Positions 24,627 to 27,605 of a DNA stretch of 27,605 nt are shown here, in pieces. The notes under the pieces are model-generated. The model did not search any database. It had not been told where the DNA came from and was given only the letters and a program-made list of their open reading frames with translations. Both the position numbers and the translations under genes were made by a program. Positions within the stretch are counted from its first letter, which is position 1; each line of letters starts with the position of its first letter. This DNA comes from JAZKFT01 sp043760535 (GTDB lineage: Bacteria; Bacteroidota; Bacteroidia; Chitinophagales; Chitinophagaceae), in NCBI GenBank assembly GCA_043760535.1, contig JAYUOV010000273.1, positions 1 through 27,605 of the forward strand, given 5' to 3'.

Positions 24627-25982
24627 TTATTGTAATATTTCTACCACTTGTTTTACCAAGGCATCTATGTCGCCTGCCCCAGCCATTAATAATAATTCTG
24701 GCTTATTAGCTGCAATCCATCCAAGCATTACTTCTTTAGATAACAACTGCACTTTTTTATTTTTCATTATATTCAATATCATACTACTCGTTACTCCTTC
24801 CATAGGCAGTTCTCTTGCAGGGTAAATGGGTAATAAAATAATTTCATCTGCCATATCAAGCGCTGCTGCAAAACCTTCTGCCAAATCTTTAGTACGGCTA
24901 AAAAGATGTGGCTGAAAAACAATCGTCAGTTTCCTTTCAGGAAACACACTTCTTGCTCCGCTAATCAAAGCATTCAATTCTTCTGGATGATGGGCGTAGT
25001 CATCTATCACCACAAAATCTTCATTTTTTAATACGTATTCAAAACGTCTTTTTACACCTTTAAATGCAGCAACAGCTTTTTTTATTTTTTCTTCCTCGAT
25101 ACCCAATTGCTTTGCTATCGTTATTGCTACAAGAACATTCTCTACATTATGTAATCCACCCACATTAAGATTTACTTCTTGTAATACAGTTCCTTTTACT
25201 GATACATCAAACCAATAACTTCCATCATGTGTACGCAGTGCAGTTGCATAAACATCCGCATCAGTATCCTTCAATCCGTATGTAATCTGATGGCTTACCT
25301 TGGCATGTGCCAAACGATTCAACGTACTTCTTCTTATTAATAAACCACCCGGTTTTGTCTTTTCGGTAAATTCTACAAATGCATCCTGCATTGCTTCGGC
25401 TGTACCATAAATATCCAGATGGTCAGGATCCATAGCTGTAAGCACTGCTATATCAGGGCTTAGTTTATGAAAACTCCTATCAAACTCATCCGCTTCCACC
25501 ACACATACATTGTTATTGCTACTCCAGAAATTACTATTGTAGTTTACTGCAATACCCCCCAGAAAAGCATTACAGCCAAACCCTGTATGCCGCAACACAT
25601 GCCCTACCATGGAACTAATTGTTGTTTTTCCATGTGTGCCGCCAATACATATATTAAATGATTCGGCTGTAATAATCTGGAGTACATCGCTACGCTTAAC
25701 TACATTATAGCCATTATCCCTATACCAGTTTAACTCTTTATGATCCTTAGGTATAGCAGGCGTATATACCACCAGTTGTGCTTCTTTGTCCAGTAACATT
25801 GTTGAATCTTCAAAATGAATCAACACTCCTTCGCTTTGTAATTGAGTAGTAAGTATTGAAACCGTTTTATCGTAACCACTCACCTTTACACCACGGCTTA
25901 AAAAGAAACGTTCTATAGCACTCATGCCAATACCTCCAGCTCCTACGAAGTACACATTTTTTATGTCGTTTAGTTTTATCAT
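24627..25982 (-). CDS. murC: UDP-N-acetylmuramate--L-alanine ligase
   Basis: This 451-residue cytoplasmic ligase adds L-alanine to UDP-MurNAc (EC 6.3.2.8), the first peptide step of peptidoglycan synthesis. The N-terminal Rossmann motif is NVYFVGAGGIGMSAIERFF, the ATP loop is GGTHGKTT (about 114-121), and later Mur ligase motifs include VVEADEFDRSFHKL, AMDPDHLDIYG and IDDYAHHPEEL. The ATG at 25982 (MIKLNDIKNVYF) matches family starts. A start further upstream at 26048 would add 22 unrelated residues. It lies between murG and ftsQ with no ddl or murB in between. Confidence 0.96.
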   Translation of the reverse strand: MIKLNDIKNVYFVGAGGIGMSAIERFFLSRGVKVSGYDKTVSILTTQLQSEGVLIHFEDSTMLLDKEAQLVVYTPAIPKDHKELNWYRDNGYNVVKRSDVLQIITAESFNICIGGTHGKTTISSMVGHVLRHTGFGCNAFLGGIAVNYNSNFWSSNNNVCVVEADEFDRSFHKLSPDIAVLTAMDPDHLDIYGTAEAMQDAFVEFTEKTKPGGLLIRRSTLNRLAHAKVSHQITYGLKDTDADVYATALRTHDGSYWFDVSVKGTVLQEVNLNVGGLHNVENVLVAITIAKQLGIEEEKIKKAVAAFKGVKRRFEYVLKNEDFVVIDDYAHHPEELNALISGARSVFPERKLTIVFQPHLFSRTKDLAEGFAAALDMADEIILLPIYPARELPMEGVTSSMILNIMKNKKVQLLSKEVMLGWIAANKPELLLMAGAGDIDALVKQVVEILQ

Positions 25983-26153
25983 GTTTACTTTTTCGATGGT
26001 AATTTTTAATTTTATTAGCCTGTCTTTTGTTCCCTGATTGAGCAACATTGGCGACGCTCCGTTCGACTAATTGCTACTATTAAACCATTCTAAACCTCTG
26101 CCCTATCAGATGCATTTTTTTATCTGCAAGATTCAGACGCCAACATGGCTTCT

Positions 26154-27242
26154 CTACATGCATTTGATAATCTCTTTCGCTATTAATTCATCCGCATTTC
26201 TAACTGCTTCTTTCGAAATATTTTCAGCTAACACTTTTTTCAATTCTTCGTTATTCGCAAAACCAATCACAGTGTCAATCAACATCGTTTTTGACAAATC
26301 ATCTTTTATAAGCATGGCAGCATTTTTATCGGCTAATACTTTCGCATTGTACGTTTGATGATCTTCGGCTGCAAAAGGATATGGCACAAAAACAGTAGGC
26401 TTACCTGCAACACAAAGCTCAGCTACACTCATAGCTCCTGCCCTACTAATAACAATATCTGCTGCTGCATAAGCCATTTCCATATCCTTAATAAATTCAT
26501 TTACCCAAATAAAGGTCTTACCCGTGGCAGCAATTTTTCCTTGCGCTGCAAATGGCTTTCCTGTTTGCCAAATCAGTTGCAGATTGTTCTGAGCAAATTT
26601 TTCCAAACCCGCTTCCACTGCCTGATTGATAGAATTGGCTCCCAAACTTCCACCAATGGAAAGCACTGTAATTTTTTTTGAACCTAGCCCAAAAAATCTT
26701 AAAGCTTCCGTGCGATTGATTGCCATTTCAGTTATAGCTTTTCTTACAGGGTTACCAGTAACTACAATCTTACCAATTGAAAAAAACTTTTCCATACCGC
26801 CCGTTGCTACAAATACTTTGGTTGCTTTTTTGCCAATCATTATATTGGCCTTGCCTGCAAAAGCATTACTCTCATGTATAAATGTGGGTATGCCCCTTGC
26901 CTGTGCAGACCGCAATACAGGAAAGCTGCTATAGCCACCCACACCAATCACAGCATCTGGTTTAAAACGGTTTAAGATTTTACGTACCTGAAAAAAACTG
27001 GATATAAGTTTAAAAGGCAATCCAACATTTTTTATCAAAGAACTTCTGTTAAAACCAACAATATCCAAACCTTCTATTTTAAAGCCTGCTTGCGGCACTT
27101 TTTCCATTTCCATTTTACCCATTGCACCAATAAATAAAAATTCAGCATCCGGTAACTGTTGCCTAAGTGCATTTGCAATGGCTATAGCTGGGAAAATATG
27201 ACCTCCAGTTCCGCCACCTGCTATAATAAATTTTTTATGCAT
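26154..27242 (-). CDS. murG: UDP-GlcNAc:lipid I GlcNAc transferase
   Basis: This 362-residue peripheral membrane GT-B enzyme makes lipid II from lipid I (EC 2.4.1.227). The glycine loop is IIAGGGTGGHIFPAIAIANA (GGGTGGH at about 9-15), and HESNAFAGKANIMIGKKA and VLSIGGSLGANSINQAV are characteristic. The donor site is SRAGAMSVAELCVAGKPTVF followed by PYPFAAEDHQTYNAK. The start at 27242 (MHKKFIIAGGG) fits the family, and an ATG five codons earlier (27257) cannot be ruled out. The gap to murC is about 170 bases, somewhat larger than the other gaps in the cluster. Confidence 0.96.
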   Translation of the reverse strand: MHKKFIIAGGGTGGHIFPAIAIANALRQQLPDAEFLFIGAMGKMEMEKVPQAGFKIEGLDIVGFNRSSLIKNVGLPFKLISSFFQVRKILNRFKPDAVIGVGGYSSFPVLRSAQARGIPTFIHESNAFAGKANIMIGKKATKVFVATGGMEKFFSIGKIVVTGNPVRKAITEMAINRTEALRFFGLGSKKITVLSIGGSLGANSINQAVEAGLEKFAQNNLQLIWQTGKPFAAQGKIAATGKTFIWVNEFIKDMEMAYAAADIVISRAGAMSVAELCVAGKPTVFVPYPFAAEDHQTYNAKVLADKNAAMLIKDDLSKTMLIDTVIGFANNEELKKVLAENISKEAVRNADELIAKEIIKCM

Positions 27243-27298
27243 GTTTTTAATACTCATTTAGTCAATAGGTGAATGGTCATTTCCATTTATTGGCTTCA

Positions 27299-27330
27299 CC
27301 CTTTCCCTCACCTATAGGAGAGGGAAAGGG
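27299..27330. repeat. Palindromic hairpin element between ftsW and murG
   Basis: Eleven-base perfect arms CCCTTTCCCTC and GAGGGAAAGGG flank ACCTATAGGA, which itself contains the palindrome CCTATAGG. The shape resembles short REP-type palindromes scattered between genes. No T-run follows on either strand, so it is unlikely to be a simple terminator inside this cluster. Confidence 0.6.
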
Positions 27331-27436
27331 ATTTTGTACTTATCCAAATATCAGTTCTACCACATCAGCTTTTTTGCAACTCTGTTCAACAAGAAGTCAA
27401 TTAAGAAAAGTATTCTACCAACCAACTAATCCCTAA

Positions 27437-27605
27437 TTAACCAACAACCGCCTTCCCTTCCATCTGCTCCACATTTCTGGCCACACTTAAAATAATACCT
27501 ATAGCAAAACAGGTAAATAAAAACGAGGTGCCACCCATACTTATCAGCGGTAACGTAACACCAGTAACAGGAAAAAGGCCAACGCTAACTGCCATATTAG
27601 CCATT
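27437..27605 (-). CDS. ftsW: Septal peptidoglycan polymerase FtsW, C-terminal part
   Basis: Only the last 56 or so codons are in the window. They read GLFPVTGVTLPLISMGGTSF then LFTCFAIGIILSVARN and end with EQMEGKAVVG and TAA. This is the end of the SEDS family polymerase, where GLFPVTGxTLPxxSxGG is a signature found in FtsW and RodA. The position ahead of murG in a division cluster favours FtsW, which polymerises septal glycan strands from lipid II with FtsI. The rest of the gene continues beyond the right edge. Confidence 0.92.
   Translation of the reverse strand, partial: MANMAVSVGLFPVTGVTLPLISMGGTSFLFTCFAIGIILSVARNVEQMEGKAVVG

Noticed and set aside
1..27605. CRISPR arrays, tRNA and rRNA genes
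   Set aside because: No regularly spaced direct repeats, cloverleaf candidates or rRNA-like conserved blocks were seen while reading both strands.

Overview
The window looks like chromosomal DNA from a member of the Bacteroidota, most likely Chitinophagaceae or a close relative. The signs are AT-rich coding sequence, an FtsZ that opens with MIHFD, a large secreted MG2/plug-domain protein, starts without clear Shine-Dalgarno sequences, and the minus-strand order ftsW-murG-murC-ftsQ-ftsA-ftsZ. No rRNA, tRNA or CRISPR array was seen. The family assignment is inference.

Left part (1-4.7 kb). This stretch is decayed accessory DNA mixed with a few intact genes: the C-terminal half of a retropepsin-like protease, a hairpin-rich non-coding stretch, and an internally deleted IS66-family remnant. 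Then come a tandem universal stress protein, an esterase with an EF-hand-like loop, a reading frame broken by two ochre stops, and a protein-glutaminase-like protein without an evident signal peptide. A large imperfect palindrome lies in the divergent gap before the next gene.

Middle part (4.7-12.6 kb). A secreted MG2/plug protein without a beta-barrel is followed by a dispersed repeat. The minus strand then carries scpB, lysA and a two-gene module of an OLD/AAA15-type ATPase and a DUF4276 (TOPRIM-like) protein. That module is a candidate anti-phage system, although the DUF4276 gene has a one-base deletion near its 3' end. atpG stands apart from any other ATP synthase gene in view.

Right-middle part (12.6-19.8 kb). 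A thinly coding kilobase precedes a compact plus-strand operon: a small membrane protein, an unrecognised exported protein and an MFS-like transporter. After it come ccmB without other cytochrome c maturation genes, a lipoprotein joining an Ig-like domain to a histidine phosphatase, a second copy of the dispersed repeat, an aquaglyceroporin gene and a small secreted protein.

Right part (19.8-27.6 kb). This is the division and cell-wall cluster, transcribed leftward and ending at a clear intrinsic terminator after ftsZ. Lipid II synthesis (MurC, MurG) and septal machinery (FtsW, FtsQ, FtsA, FtsZ) are co-located. FtsZ and FtsQ both carry long lineage-type C-terminal extensions.

The most interesting items are the ATPase/DUF4276 pair with its frameshift, the leaderless protein-glutaminase homologue, the Ig-histidine phosphatase lipoprotein, the unrecognised three-gene membrane operon and the related repeats at 7.3 and 17.8 kb.
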